Numbered from the stretch's first letter, positions 36,946-46,324 are shown. The stretch is 64,000 nt of DNA from JAHEFT01 sp963766195 (GCA_963766195.1 CAVXYY010000001.1:434001-498000), one strand, 5' to 3'. Notes: a model not told the origin generated them from the sequence alone. Numbers and translations are program-made.

Positions 36946-37311
36946 ATGTCGATACAAACCAGGCAACAAGGCGGCTCAGGGATCGGGGCCCTCATCACGC
37001 TGGCCATATTGGGTTACGGCATTTTCGTAGGTATCCAGTATGTTCCGCAGTACATCGAATACTCCACGGTCAAGACGATCCTGGATACTGTTGTGGACCT
37101 GAACAACAAGGAACGCCTGGACACAGAAGGCGCCGTGCAAGGCGCCATCGGCAACCAGCTCTACATCAACCAGATGGATGACCTCAAAGACAGTTTTCAG
37201 GTGACACGGGACCGGGGCAATTATGTCATCACGGTGAGCTACGAAAGGAAACTCAACCTGCTGTTTGACGAGAAGAAGATTCCGTACGAGAGAACCGTCA
37301 CGCTGAAATAG
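36946..37311 (+). CDS. DUF4845 membrane protein
   Basis: 121 residues with ribosome site GAAGGGAG. One N-terminal membrane helix (GIGALITLAILGYGIFVGIQYVP) is followed by a small alpha/beta domain (YVPQYIEYSTVKTILDTVV... YVITVSYERKLNLLF). The family is typical of beta- and gammaproteobacteria, where it usually sits between lepB and rnc; here it stands alone between a DUF2784 gene and a convergent phosphatase gene, a changed neighbourhood. Function unknown. Confidence 0.85.
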   Translation: MSIQTRQQGGSGIGALITLAILGYGIFVGIQYVPQYIEYSTVKTILDTVVDLNNKERLDTEGAVQGAIGNQLYINQMDDLKDSFQVTRDRGNYVITVSYERKLNLLFDEKKIPYERTVTLK

Positions 37312-37419
37312 GCGGAACGGCGTAATTCGCGTTTACTTGAGGGGCCGGGCACCACCTGGTCCGTCACCTGCTGTCCGGTCGCCATGCCGCCAATGGCCGC
37401 GGGGCCTGCATTTCCCGTC

Positions 37420-38241
37420 TCATAGCGCAAAACGTTCCCGCAGGAAGCGTGCGATGCCCTCGTCGTCGTGGTGTCCGATGACCGCCGTGGCGGCGGACTT
37501 GATGGCGTCGTTGGCGTTTGCCGGTGCGTAGCTCTCGTCGGCCATCTCGAACATGCTCAGGTCGTTGTCGCTGTCGCCAAAACAGATCACACGCTCGATC
37601 CCCAGCAATTCCTTCATCACCTTGATCGCGCCGCCTTTGCTTGCCTCGCTGTGGTGAATATCAAGCCAGCGCCATTGCCGGCCTTCCCAGGCACTCCCGG
37701 AGTAGGCCACGAGATGCGGCTCGTTGTTGACGCTGCGCAGCACCGCCTCGATGGCTTCGCTGTGGCCGATGGAATTGACGTGGGTGATCACGGCGTCGGC
37801 AGGCAGTTCGTCAAGGGCGCGCGCCCTGGCGCTACCCTCGATGCCCAGGCTACGGATCAGCAGTTGCTCAACCTCGGACTTCAGCGGTGGATGGTACACG
37901 GTGCTTTCCTGGTCCTGGTCCAGGGTAAATACGAAAGGCGTAACGTCATGGCGTATGCAGGCCCGGACGATATGGTCGAGTTCGTCCCGCGTTAACATGG
38001 CGCCGTTTGAAAAGCGCCTTTCTTCCGGGTGCCAGATCATCACGCCGTTTTTATAAGCCTGCGGCAGCAGGAACTGGTGCCCTTCCAGAATGGCCCGCGC
38101 GCTATGCAAGGTGCGGCCTGTCGCGACGGTATAGGCAATTTCGTGTTCGGCCAGTAGCCTGAGCGTTTCGCTTGTATAGTCCGAGATGACAGATTCCTGG
38201 TTCAGGAGTGTGCCATCGAGGTCAAAAACAATAAGTTCCAC
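37420..38241 (-). CDS. Cof-type HAD-superfamily phosphatase
   Basis: 273 residues. Motif I is FDLDGTLL (Asp7 nucleophile, Asp9 acid/base), motif II Thr/Ser region ATGRTLHSARAIL, and motif IV GDSDNDLSMFEMAD with the preceding SKGGAIKVMKELLG lysine. A type IIB cap (about 80-185) marks the Cof group, which removes phosphate from small metabolites such as sugar phosphates or pyridoxal phosphate. Cytoplasmic. Confidence 0.92.
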   Translation of the reverse strand: MELIVFDLDGTLLNQESVISDYTSETLRLLAEHEIAYTVATGRTLHSARAILEGHQFLLPQAYKNGVMIWHPEERRFSNGAMLTRDELDHIVRACIRHDVTPFVFTLDQDQESTVYHPPLKSEVEQLLIRSLGIEGSARARALDELPADAVITHVNSIGHSEAIEAVLRSVNNEPHLVAYSGSAWEGRQWRWLDIHHSEASKGGAIKVMKELLGIERVICFGDSDNDLSMFEMADESYAPANANDAIKSAATAVIGHHDDEGIARFLRERFAL

Positions 38242-38358
38242 CTGAGAAATCCATGCGGAGAGACAAGTAGCCAGTTTGGCTATTCAGACGCGCCAATGCA
38301 AACGGGCGAAAATCCCGGGAGAAGCGCAAGTTCCTTTTCAATCCCAGGACCTGAATGA

Positions 38359-38440
38359 ATAACCTATAGATTAAAACTGTATTGATATATAATAACTTAT
38401 AAATTATATTTGTATCAATTATATATAATCTATAGGTTAT
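38359..38440. promoter_or_regulatory. Inverted repeats upstream of mobile mystery protein A
   Basis: ATAACCTATAGATTA (38359-38373) is perfectly inverted as TAATCTATAGGTTAT (38426-38440). The 52 bases between are almost only A and T and include an inner inverted pair around TTGATA and TATCAA. The right arm ends five bases before the ATG at 38445, so a protein bound there would block both promoter and ribosome access. Confidence 0.6.
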
Positions 38441-38444
38441 AATT

Positions 38445-38912
38445 ATGCGCACACAAGAACGGGCTGTGGCCCGGAAAAAACTCGATAAGCGACTGAATGT
38501 ATTGCAAAACACGGACATTCTGGCGCGCCCCTCACGAGGTTGGATCAAGGCGATTCGCGAAGCACTAGGTATGACGACTGCGCAACTTGCCAGGAGGCTG
38601 GGTGTGAGCCAGCCCCGTGTGCTTGCCATCGAGAAGGCTGAAGCCTTGGGAAGCATTAAGTTGGATTCACTTGAACGTGCCGCGCACGCACTCGATTGCC
38701 GGCTTGTATATGCCCTTGTTCCAAGAAAACCCCTGGTAGCCATGGTCGAGGACCGGGCGCGTCAACTGGCAGAGAAGCGCCTGGGGGCAGCCAGTCACAG
38801 CATGGCGCTGGAAGGTCAGCGCGTGGAGGCCGAAGATGAGCGGGAACACCTGGAGCAATTGGTAAACAAGCTAACCAACCAACCCGGTTCCAGGCTATGG
38901 GAGGATCAATGA
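38445..38912 (+). CDS. Mobile mystery protein A (HTH regulator)
   Basis: 155 residues. A basic N-terminal helix (ERAVARKKLDKRLNVL) and the core LARPSRGWIKAIREALGMTTAQLARRLGVSQPRVLAIEKAEA form the helix-turn-helix of the TIGR02612 family. It is always paired with a Fic-domain protein, as here; the two genes overlap by four bases (ATGA). It probably acts as antitoxin and as repressor at the inverted repeats directly upstream. Confidence 0.85.
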   Translation: MRTQERAVARKKLDKRLNVLQNTDILARPSRGWIKAIREALGMTTAQLARRLGVSQPRVLAIEKAEALGSIKLDSLERAAHALDCRLVYALVPRKPLVAMVEDRARQLAEKRLGAASHSMALEGQRVEAEDEREHLEQLVNKLTNQPGSRLWEDQ

Positions 38913-39496
38913 CGGATTCCCTGGTCACGCAAAATGACGGTGAAACTGGACTTTCGGAGGAAGAAAAAGAAGGTTTAATCCCATCTTATATCACCCTGCG
39001 AAGTGAGCTGAATGAGGCAGAGCAGGCCAACAATCTGGAAGGGCAGGAGTGGGCATTTTCCCGTCAATATAATGTGCTCGATGAAAAGTTCCTGAAGAAC
39101 CTGCACAAGAGGATGTACGGCAATGTCTGGGAGTGGGCAGGCGATTACCGCTCTACGGGCAAAAACATCGGCATTGATGCTTATCAGATTCCAACGGCGT
39201 TACACCAGCTTCTCGAAGATTGCCGCTACTGGATCGAGAACAGGACGTACGGGTCCGATGAAATTGCCACCCGCTTTCATCACAGGTTGGTGTCGATACA
39301 CTGCTACCCGAACGGTAACGGCAGGCATGCGCGTCTTGCCACCGATCTACTTTTGAAAACGATGGGTCAAGAGCGTTTCAGCTGGGGTGGAAAAAACCTG
39401 GTTGATGACAGAGAAACCCGTAAACGCTACATAAACGCCCTCCAAGACGCTGATGGGCACGATATCAGGCCGTTGCTAAATTTTGTGCGCTCCTGA
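38909..39496 (+). CDS. Mobile mystery protein B (Fic-domain AMPylase-like)
   Basis: 195 residues from the ATG at 38909 with ribosome site GGGAGG; the ATG at 38897 is less likely. The Fic motif reads HCYPNGNGRHAR, with the catalytic His and the GNGR phosphate loop; the position that is usually Asp or Glu (HxFx[DE]GNGR) is Asn, a trait of this branch. MYGNVWEWAGDYRSTGKNIG is the conserved helix that holds the flap. The protein may modify a target with a nucleotide moiety; the partner gene is likely its control. Confidence 0.88.
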   Translation: MTDSLVTQNDGETGLSEEEKEGLIPSYITLRSELNEAEQANNLEGQEWAFSRQYNVLDEKFLKNLHKRMYGNVWEWAGDYRSTGKNIGIDAYQIPTALHQLLEDCRYWIENRTYGSDEIATRFHHRLVSIHCYPNGNGRHARLATDLLLKTMGQERFSWGGKNLVDDRETRKRYINALQDADGHDIRPLLNFVRS

Positions 39497-39513
39497 ATAC
39501 AACCAAAAACATA

Positions 39514-39534
39514 ATTGGGGTCAGAATAAAAATT
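39514..39534 (+). repeat. Half copy of the GGGGTCAGA repeat
   Basis: AATTGGGGTCAGAATAAAAAT lies after the Fic gene. It matches one arm of the inverted pair at 62773-62851. No complementary arm was seen nearby. Confidence 0.4.
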
Positions 39535-39626
39535 ATTTGGCCAGGTGATTTGAAGACAGCGGCGTTGCGGGGCAGGAGAGGGTAAAATAAAGGCCCGTAT
39601 CCAGGTGAAATTCCCGGGAGAAAAGC

Positions 39627-41321
39627 ATGTTACTGTTCAGCCCCAAGACCTACCGCGGTCAACACCCCGATTCCCACACCAACGACATGCTGGAAGCGGT
39701 GGCCGGCTGGTTCGAAGCCAGGGGCCTCAAGCGCCTGAAAGAGGACTGGCACGCGAAAACCTGGAACCACGATTTCGTCGATTTCATGAAATCCCGCCAG
39801 GTGCTGGCCACCCTGATGACACCGGAGGGCTACGGCGAAAATGCCGCCTGGAACACCCTGCGCAACGTGGAATTCGCCGAGATCGCCGGTTTTTACGGCA
39901 TCACCTACTGGTATACCTTCCAGGTTTCCATGCTGGGCCTGGGGCCGATCTTCAACGGCGATAATGAAGGGGTCAAGCTGCGGGCGGCGCAACTGCTGAA
40001 GGAAGGCGCGGTGTTCGCTTTCGGGCTGTCGGAGCGCGAACACGGGGCGGATATCTACTCTTCCAGCATGCAGCTGATCCCGCAGGCCGGCGGCGGCTAT
40101 GTTGCACGCGGCAGCAAATACTACATCGGCAACGGCAACGAGGCGGCACTGGTCTCGGTTTTCGGCAAGAACAGCGAAACCGGCGACTACGTGTTTTTCG
40201 TGGTCGATTCGCAGCACGAAAAGTACGAGTGCGTGAAAAACACCGTCAACGCACAGAACTACGTGGCCGAGTTCCGCCTGCACGACTACCCGGTCAGCGA
40301 CGACGACATCCTGAGCGTGGGCCAGAAAGCCTGGGACGACATGCTCAACACCATCAACTACTGCAAGTTCAACCTGGGCTTCGGCTCGATCGGCCTGTGC
40401 ACCCATGCGCTGTACGAGTCGATCAACCACGCCGCCAACCGGGTTCTCTACGGCAAGCAGGTGACCGACTTTCCGCAGGTCAAACGCCTGCTCACCGATG
40501 CCTATTGCCGCCTGGCGGCCATGAAACTGTTTTCCTACCGCGCGGTGGACTACCTGCGCTGCGCATCGCTCAAGGACCGCCGCTACCTGTTGTTCAACCC
40601 CATCGTGAAGATGAAGGTGACCATGGAGGGCGAGAAGGTCATCGACGAGTTGTGGGACGTGATCGCCGCCAAGGGATTCGAGGCCGAACCGTTCTTCGAG
40701 ATTGCAGCCGTGGAAATCCGCTCACTGCCGAAACTGGAGGGCACGGCGCACGTCAACATGGCGCTGATCGTGAAGTTCCTGAAAAACTACCTGTTCGCCC
40801 CGGTTGATTACCCGGAAATCCCCCGGCGCACCGACCTCGCTGATGACACTTTCCTGTTCCACCAGGGACCAGCCAAGGGGCTGGGCGAGATCCACTTTCA
40901 CGATTACCACGAAACCTATGACCGCTTCGACCTGCCCAACATCGAAGTCTTCAAGGCGCAGATCGAGGGCTTCCGCAAGCTGTTGGTCACCGCCGGCCCG
41001 GATGCGCAGCAGGTCCGCGACATCGACTACATGCTGAGCATGGGTGAACTGTTCACGATGATCGTGTACGGCCACCTGGTGCTGGAAAAAGCCGGAATGG
41101 ACGGCACCGACCCGGATCTTCTGAACCAGGTATTCGACGTGTTTGTGCGGGATTTCTCAGCCTATGCCACCGAGCTGCACGGCAAGCCGGGCAACACCGA
41201 CACCCAGCGCACGCTGATCCGCGAACTGATCATGGCGCCGGAGGCCAACCCCGAACAGTTCGACCGGGTGTGGCGCGGGCATGTGTATGCCTTGAATGGG
41301 CAGTACGAGATGGGGGACTGA
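39627..41321 (+). CDS. Acyl-CoA dehydrogenase family protein
   Basis: 564 residues with ribosome site GGGAG. FGLSEREHGADIYSSSM matches the FAD/substrate segment of acyl-CoA dehydrogenases (usually TEPxxGSD), GSKYYIGNGNEAALVSVFGK the middle beta-domain, and NRVLYGKQVTDFPQVKRLLTDAYCRLAAMKLFSYRA the C-terminal helices. The 150 or so extra C-terminal residues are typical of a large-subunit branch. It would oxidise an acyl-CoA to the enoyl-CoA with electron transfer to ETF. No beta-oxidation partners are adjacent. Confidence 0.88.
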   Translation: MLLFSPKTYRGQHPDSHTNDMLEAVAGWFEARGLKRLKEDWHAKTWNHDFVDFMKSRQVLATLMTPEGYGENAAWNTLRNVEFAEIAGFYGITYWYTFQVSMLGLGPIFNGDNEGVKLRAAQLLKEGAVFAFGLSEREHGADIYSSSMQLIPQAGGGYVARGSKYYIGNGNEAALVSVFGKNSETGDYVFFVVDSQHEKYECVKNTVNAQNYVAEFRLHDYPVSDDDILSVGQKAWDDMLNTINYCKFNLGFGSIGLCTHALYESINHAANRVLYGKQVTDFPQVKRLLTDAYCRLAAMKLFSYRAVDYLRCASLKDRRYLLFNPIVKMKVTMEGEKVIDELWDVIAAKGFEAEPFFEIAAVEIRSLPKLEGTAHVNMALIVKFLKNYLFAPVDYPEIPRRTDLADDTFLFHQGPAKGLGEIHFHDYHETYDRFDLPNIEVFKAQIEGFRKLLVTAGPDAQQVRDIDYMLSMGELFTMIVYGHLVLEKAGMDGTDPDLLNQVFDVFVRDFSAYATELHGKPGNTDTQRTLIRELIMAPEANPEQFDRVWRGHVYALNGQYEMGD

Positions 41322-41332
41322 ATAAAACCGGG

Positions 41333-41680
41333 CTAACAGTTTTGAATGTTCCGCTTGACCGTTTTCTTTGCCAAAGATGGACTCCGTGATCGCCCGGAAT
41401 TCAACGGGTAACGCTGTTCGGAATACTCTTTAAACGTTTTGTCCAGGTTCAGCCCAAGCTCCCAGGCAATGTCAGAAAGCGTCCCGATCGTCATGTTCGA
41501 ACCGCCTTTCAATAATTGAGAGATTCGCGGCTTGCTGATCCCCAATTTGCTGGCCAATTCCGATTTGGTGACTCCGAGATCTTCCATGGCAATCAGAATA
41601 TCTTCGGTCACTCGAAACAAATACGAGCCCCTGGCGAGGTCGCGTGCCCGATTACTGTTTTCGCCTTTTGCATTCACCAT
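41333..41680 (-). CDS. XRE-family antitoxin of a HigBA-like module
   Basis: 115 residues. The helix-turn-helix is VTKSELASKLGISKPRISQLLKGGSNMTIGTLSDIAWELGLNLD (about 36-80), followed by a basic tail. The gene overlaps the end of the upstream toxin gene by seven bases (41674-41680), so the two are translated together, with the toxin first. Confidence 0.75.
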   Translation of the reverse strand: MVNAKGENSNRARDLARGSYLFRVTEDILIAMEDLGVTKSELASKLGISKPRISQLLKGGSNMTIGTLSDIAWELGLNLDKTFKEYSEQRYPLNSGRSRSPSLAKKTVKRNIQNC

Positions 41681-42084
41681 TTGTTCACACCTCCTGCCCG
41701 CTCACGTTCGCAGTTCGCCTTTACCCGGTTTGTGTCTTCAAGCCTCAGTTTTCGCCATGTTTTATTGACGTAATGACTGACTACAATTGTGTTTTTGCTT
41801 CTTTTTGAATACCAGAAGTACGCTCTTACAGGAATTCTCTTGATGGCGAAAAAACTGGCCCCGTCCGCGAGATTTCCTTCCGGTTCAGCCCAACCCGTGT
41901 GAAACCGACAGCCATTAATCCAGTCTTCAAACACCGCGATCAATTGACCTTCAACCAGCGCGGCTTTTCTGGGTCCGAGTTTTACTGCCACCTTTTCCCA
42001 CGATTCCAGCGCTCCAGGCGCATGTTTTACGTGCCGGGTAGAGCCTTGTTTATCACCAAACTCATGAATCGACCGCACTGACAT
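41674..42084 (-). CDS. Putative HigB/RelE-like toxin
   Basis: 136 residues. IKRIPVRAYFWYSKRSKNTIVVSHYVNKTWRKLRLEDTNRVKANCE looks like the strand-strand-helix end of RelE-fold toxins with basic and aromatic residues along the cleft, and the downstream XRE gene with overlap supports a toxin-antitoxin unit. The family itself is not one I can name with certainty. The start at 42084 has no ribosome site and lies only two bases from a palindrome, so translation may begin without a leader, or at the GTG at 42078. Confidence 0.55.
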   Translation of the reverse strand: MSVRSIHEFGDKQGSTRHVKHAPGALESWEKVAVKLGPRKAALVEGQLIAVFEDWINGCRFHTGWAEPEGNLADGASFFAIKRIPVRAYFWYSKRSKNTIVVSHYVNKTWRKLRLEDTNRVKANCERERAGGVNKW

Positions 42085-42086
42085 TT

Positions 42087-42104
42087 GTTAATATATATGT
42101 TAAC
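42087..42104 (-). promoter_or_regulatory. Palindromic operator of the HigBA-like module
   Basis: GTTAATATATATGTTAAC is an 18-bp palindrome with one mismatched pair, two bases upstream of the toxin start. It fits the pattern of autoregulated toxin-antitoxin promoters seen elsewhere in this window. Confidence 0.5.
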
Positions 42105-42340
42105 TGCAAAATTCTCAATGGCGTTGTTACCAGGTGGTTGTCTGCGGCGTTACAACTGCTTTAATTTTACTCAAACAGGCGTGCGGACAGACTTGTCCAG
42201 ATTGGAGCGGCTCGGCTTTAGTTAATAGAGTTAAGAGACCCTGAATCGTGTAGGCAGAAAGCTCACGATCCGGGCTGGATTCTCTGCTTTCGTTGAGGGA
42301 AATCGGCATCCCCCCACAACAGGTCGTGGTTCACCCTCAA

Positions 42341-44384
42341 TCAGTCCGCCTTCAGGTATTTGTTGAACCAGTCATAGAAACGAAGCATGCGGTCGTGGAC
42401 ATAGCTGGGATGCGTCAGGATGTGGAACTGGTCGGGGTAGACCACCAGTTCAGTCGCTACGCCCAGCGTATTCAACGCCTGGTACATCTGCTCGGAGCCG
42501 ATGATGGGCACGTTGAAATCACTTTCCCCGCACATGAACAGCGTCGGAGTGCTGATCCGGTCGGCGTGAAAAAACGGGTAGGAAATGTTGACCCACGCCT
42601 CGGTGTTTTCCCAGGGCGCTCCGAGCTCGTTGTTGTACTGCATGGTGTACTGGTCACCGCCGTAGGCCGCAGTAAAGTGCGCCATTCCGGCGCCGCTCAT
42701 GGCCGCCTTGAAGCGGCTGTCGGAGGCAATCGCGTAATCGGTCAGGATGCCGCCATAACTCCAGCCACCGATTCCCAGGCGTTCCGGGTCCGCCACGCCT
42801 TTGGCCACCGCGTAGTCCACACCGGCGAGTAAATCGTCCACTTCCTTGTTGCCCCAGTCTGCAAAAATGGCGCGCTGGTAGGCCAGGCCCCGGCCCGAAC
42901 TGCCACGGTAATTAATGGCAAGCACCACGTAACCCTGGGCCGCCAGCATTTGCCGCTCCATCTGCAGCGGATAAAGATCGAAGCGCAGCGCATGGTCATC
43001 CTGCATTTTCGGGCCGCCATGGATCCAGACAATGGTTGGATACTTTTTGGCGGCGTCGTAGCCCGGCGGCTTGATCATCAGGCCATGCACGTCGGTGCCA
43101 TCCTTGCTCTTGAAGTCCATGTCTTCCACCGCGCCGAGCTGAATCTCCGAGAGCAGCGCATCGTTGTGGGCCGACAGCTTACGCAGCTTACCTTTTTCCA
43201 ATGCAAAAACTTCCGCAGCGACCTGGTCACTGGCGGCGATCACGGCCGTGTGACCCTTGGCGCTGGAATGCTCAATCGCCACGAACCCGGGCCCGGTGAG
43301 CTTTTTGACCGGGCCACCCTGTACCGGGACCCGGGCCGGATAGGCATGCCGGTCATCCTCGAACAGGAAGGTGATCGCCTTGCCGTCGGCGGTAAATTCA
43401 GGGGCGATTACACTGCGGTCCAGTTGCTCTGCAAGTATCCGCGGTGTGCCGCCATCCACCGCAATGACCGCCAGCCGGTCCTGGCTGTAGGCGTAGTACC
43501 GGGGTTCGGGACCGGCCAGGTAGGCCAGCTGTTTGCCATCGGGGCTCCAGGCGAGGTTCGGTCCGTCGGGCGTGAAGGCGCGAACCAGCTGCCGCGGACT
43601 GGCGCCGGGTTTGGCATCGATAATCAGGATATCCGTCATGCCGGTCGCTTCCGGATCGCCGCCATGATTGCTGGCATAGGCAATGCGTGTGCCATCGGGC
43701 GACCACGCCGGCGAGGCATCGTCTGCATTGTGGCCGTTGGTGAGCGGCTCGATTTTCCGGCTTTGCAGATCCAGCAGGTACAGGCGCGAATAGGCATCCG
43801 CATCAAGGTAGCCGTCGATATCCGTCTTGAAATCGGGCCGATTGATCACGATCGGGGGTTCGTTACTGAACCGGGGCGTGGCCAGGTCCGTGACGGCAAC
43901 CTCTTTTTTAACCTCGTCGCCGGGGGTCATCACCAGCACCAGTCGGCGGCTGTCGGGCGACCAGCGATAGTCCGACAGCTCATCCTTCGTATCGGTCAGC
44001 GCAAACGCATCGCCACCGCGACGGTCCAGCAGCCACAGCTGGGTGACCCCGTCATCGGCCGGCTCCAGGATAAAAGCCAGGTACTTGCCGTCCGGACTCC
44101 AGCGCGGTGAAGACGCCGAATCCTTGCCATGGGTCAAGCGCACATTCTGCGTACCCTCCCAGTTCACCATCCAGATCGAACTGACGAACTCATCGGATTC
44201 CCGATCGGCGGCCGTCACCGTGTAGGCAATCCATTGTCCATCCGGCGAGGTGTGTGACCTCGGCGACATCCTGCATGCGGTAGATGTCTTCGATGGCAAT
44301 CGAACGCCTGGCCGGGCTTTCCGCGTGCAGCACAGCCGGCAGGCATAACAGGAACGCGAGGAAAAATAATGAGGAATGTCGCAT
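42341..44384 (-). pseudogene. S9-family peptidase (acylaminoacyl-peptidase type), one frameshift
   Basis: About 680 residues when repaired. The ATG at 44384 opens a signal peptide (MRHSSLFFLAFLLCLPAVLHA) and SIAIEDIYRMQDVAEVTH; the frame then changes at 44249-44250, where one extra C separates VTH from SPDGQWIAYTVTAADRESDEF. All later parts are intact: a propeller of WSPDGK-type repeats, the hydrolase Ser in GIGGWSYGGILTDY, Asp in CGESDFNVP and His in DQFHILTHP. The loss of a single C in a short run would restore the gene. If real, only the signal peptide is detached and the remaining frame could still start downstream, leaving the enzyme in the cytoplasm. Confidence 0.82.
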
Positions 44385-44452
44385 CGTGCCAGGTCTCCAG
44401 AAAGGGTCTTTCGGTCAGCTTCAACAGGGGTCAAAGCCGGTTCATAAATTTG

Positions 44453-45106
44453 CTAATCCACCACCGGGTAACAGGCATCGCCCCAGACCTGGTCGCAATT
44501 CACCATCATCAGGTGAATGATCACCGGCACCAGCATGCCCAGGATACTGCAGCCGTCGCGCATCTGGGCCCGGTTGACCTTGCTGTTCCAGGTTGAGCCA
44601 CCATGCACGATCTGGTTCCTCAGGGTGTAGAGCCGGTCGAAGATGATGCCCAGTACCATGGTTGTGTCCATCCTGCCCAGCGCACGGTGAGCGGCGCCCT
44701 TGCTGTTTTCGAACGCCACCTTCCATTCGGCTTCCTCCATCAGGCCCGCCTTCCAGCGCCAGAACGGCTGGTACACGTACTGGTTGTCGATCAGCACGCG
44801 GATGGAACTGGAAAACTGCTCCCAGACGATTTCATGCAGCAAGCGCTCGTTATCGGAATCGACCAGGCGCTGGAGGAACTGGTTCAGAAGTCCCCGTTCC
44901 GAGAAATCCCCGCTTTCGCGCGCCTCGTTGGCATAGGCGGAGTTGAAGGCAATCCACAGGAACAGGAAACGGGCGTCATCGTCTTTGGTTTCCTGCTCGG
45001 CCCGGTATAACCAGCTGAGCGCACGGTGCGTGCGCAGCGAAAGGGCGGGCGAGAAAGCGGCACGGTGGTCGCGATGCCAGGTTTTCAGATCGTCGTGGTT
45101 CAGCAT
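44453..45106 (-). CDS. HEPN-domain protein
   Basis: 217 residues, all helical. LFLWIAFNSAYANEARESGDF and YTLRNQIVHGGSTWNSKVNR, with the RNxxxH motif of HEPN ribonucleases, are the Apea-like or MAE_28990-type HEPN signature. Such proteins cut RNA in toxin-antitoxin or defence settings. There is no adjacent nucleotidyltransferase, so it acts alone or with a distant partner. It is surrounded by unrelated enzymes. Confidence 0.7.
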   Translation of the reverse strand: MLNHDDLKTWHRDHRAAFSPALSLRTHRALSWLYRAEQETKDDDARFLFLWIAFNSAYANEARESGDFSERGLLNQFLQRLVDSDNERLLHEIVWEQFSSSIRVLIDNQYVYQPFWRWKAGLMEEAEWKVAFENSKGAAHRALGRMDTTMVLGIIFDRLYTLRNQIVHGGSTWNSKVNRAQMRDGCSILGMLVPVIIHLMMVNCDQVWGDACYPVVD

Positions 45107-45182
45107 GACGGGAAGAGTATCAAAGAATGCCGGGGATAATCTTCAACGACTGCTCAAGTTATTGACCTGATTCAGATAAGGA

Positions 45183-45246
45183 GGGGTCGGAGCCCATTTG
45201 TGATGAAAGCCCCTGTCGGTTTACCCTATTTGCTGACCCTGACCCC
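45183..45246. repeat. GGGGTC inverted pair upstream of an exported protein gene
   Basis: GGGGTCGGAG (45183-45192) and CTGACCCTGACCCC (45233-45246) are inverted relatives. The right arm ends nine bases before the ATG at 45256, so the repeat forms most of the leader of that gene. Confidence 0.45.
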
Positions 45247-45255
45247 ACATAGCAG

Positions 45256-46305
45256 ATGAAACGCTTTCGTGTAACTGTCGTGATCCTGTTTATGGTGCTG
45301 GCCATGCCGGGCGCCAATGCCGACTCACCCGACCCGCTTTTCCAGGATGATGCAACCTTGCGCGTGGAGATCACCGCCCCGTTCGCCCGGCTTATTAACG
45401 AACGGCCGAAAGACCGGGAATTCCCGGGCAGATTTTCATTCAGAGGTGCAGATGGCGCTGCGGTTGAACTGGACGTCGAGGTTCGCGCCCGCGGCAAATT
45501 CCGGCATAACAATTGCGACTTTCCGCCACTGTTCCTGAATTTCAAACGATCCGAGGTTGAGGGCACACTGCTCGACCAGCAGAACAAACTGAAGATGGTC
45601 GTGCACTGCAAGGATTCCGGGCGCTACCAGCAAAGCCTGCTGAGGGAATTTTTGGCCTACCGGATTCTCAACCTGCTGACCGATCAGAGTTTCCAGGTGC
45701 GCCTGCTTGACGTCACCTACGTGGACAGCGAGGATCGCAGGCCACGCATGGTGCGCAGCGCCTTCCTGATCGAACACGAAAACCGCCTGGCCGACCGCCT
45801 GGGCATGCAAAGGATGAACATCTTTCCCGACGCAGTCAGCGCCATCCAGGCCGACCACCTGAACCTGACCTCGGTGTTCCAGTATCTGATCGGCAATACG
45901 GATTTTTCAGCGATCCTCGGTTCGCAAGGCGAATGCTGCCACAACTATGCCTTGTTTGGCACAGACGACAGTCCGCTGCTGGCGATTCCCTACGATTTCG
46001 ACATGTCGGGATTCGTCAACGCTCCCTATGCGATGCCGGATGACGAACTGGACATCGACAACGTCCGGCAACGCCTTTACCAGGGATTCTGCGTGAACAA
46101 CCACCAGGTCGGGAATTCCATTGCTGAATTTCAGCAGGCCCGCGACTCACTGTATGCCCTGGTCGCCGGGCAGAAGGCGCTGGAAGAAAGCGTGCGCCAG
46201 CGCCTTGCGGCCTACATGGACGAATTCTACGAAACGATCGCTAATCCACAGGCCGTGGAGCAGGAAATTCTCGACCGCTGCATTCAGATGACAGGGTCAG
46301 GGTAG
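45256..46305 (+). CDS. Exported protein, possibly CotH-like kinase fold
   Basis: 349 residues with signal peptide (VTVVILFMVLAMPGANA). The mature part begins with a beta domain (EFPGRFSFRGADGAAVELDVEVRARGKFRHNNCDFPPLFLNF), then LKMVVHCKDSGRYQQSLLREFLAYRILNLLTDQSFQVRLLDVTYVD, and AIPYDFDMSGFVN. The order basic strand, RxRG turn, LREFLAYRI helix and late DFD is reminiscent of CotH protein kinases, where the late Asp binds the metal. This is a weak match by eye; the safe call is an exported protein of unknown function. Confidence 0.5.
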   Translation: MKRFRVTVVILFMVLAMPGANADSPDPLFQDDATLRVEITAPFARLINERPKDREFPGRFSFRGADGAAVELDVEVRARGKFRHNNCDFPPLFLNFKRSEVEGTLLDQQNKLKMVVHCKDSGRYQQSLLREFLAYRILNLLTDQSFQVRLLDVTYVDSEDRRPRMVRSAFLIEHENRLADRLGMQRMNIFPDAVSAIQADHLNLTSVFQYLIGNTDFSAILGSQGECCHNYALFGTDDSPLLAIPYDFDMSGFVNAPYAMPDDELDIDNVRQRLYQGFCVNNHQVGNSIAEFQQARDSLYALVAGQKALEESVRQRLAAYMDEFYETIANPQAVEQEILDRCIQMTGSG

Positions 46306-46324
46306 CGGGTTACCAGCCAGGCTT

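Noticed and set aside
38374..38425. Replication origin or partition site in the AT-rich stretch before the Fic unit
   Set aside because: There are no DnaA boxes, iterons or par genes nearby; the inverted repeats fit an operator better.
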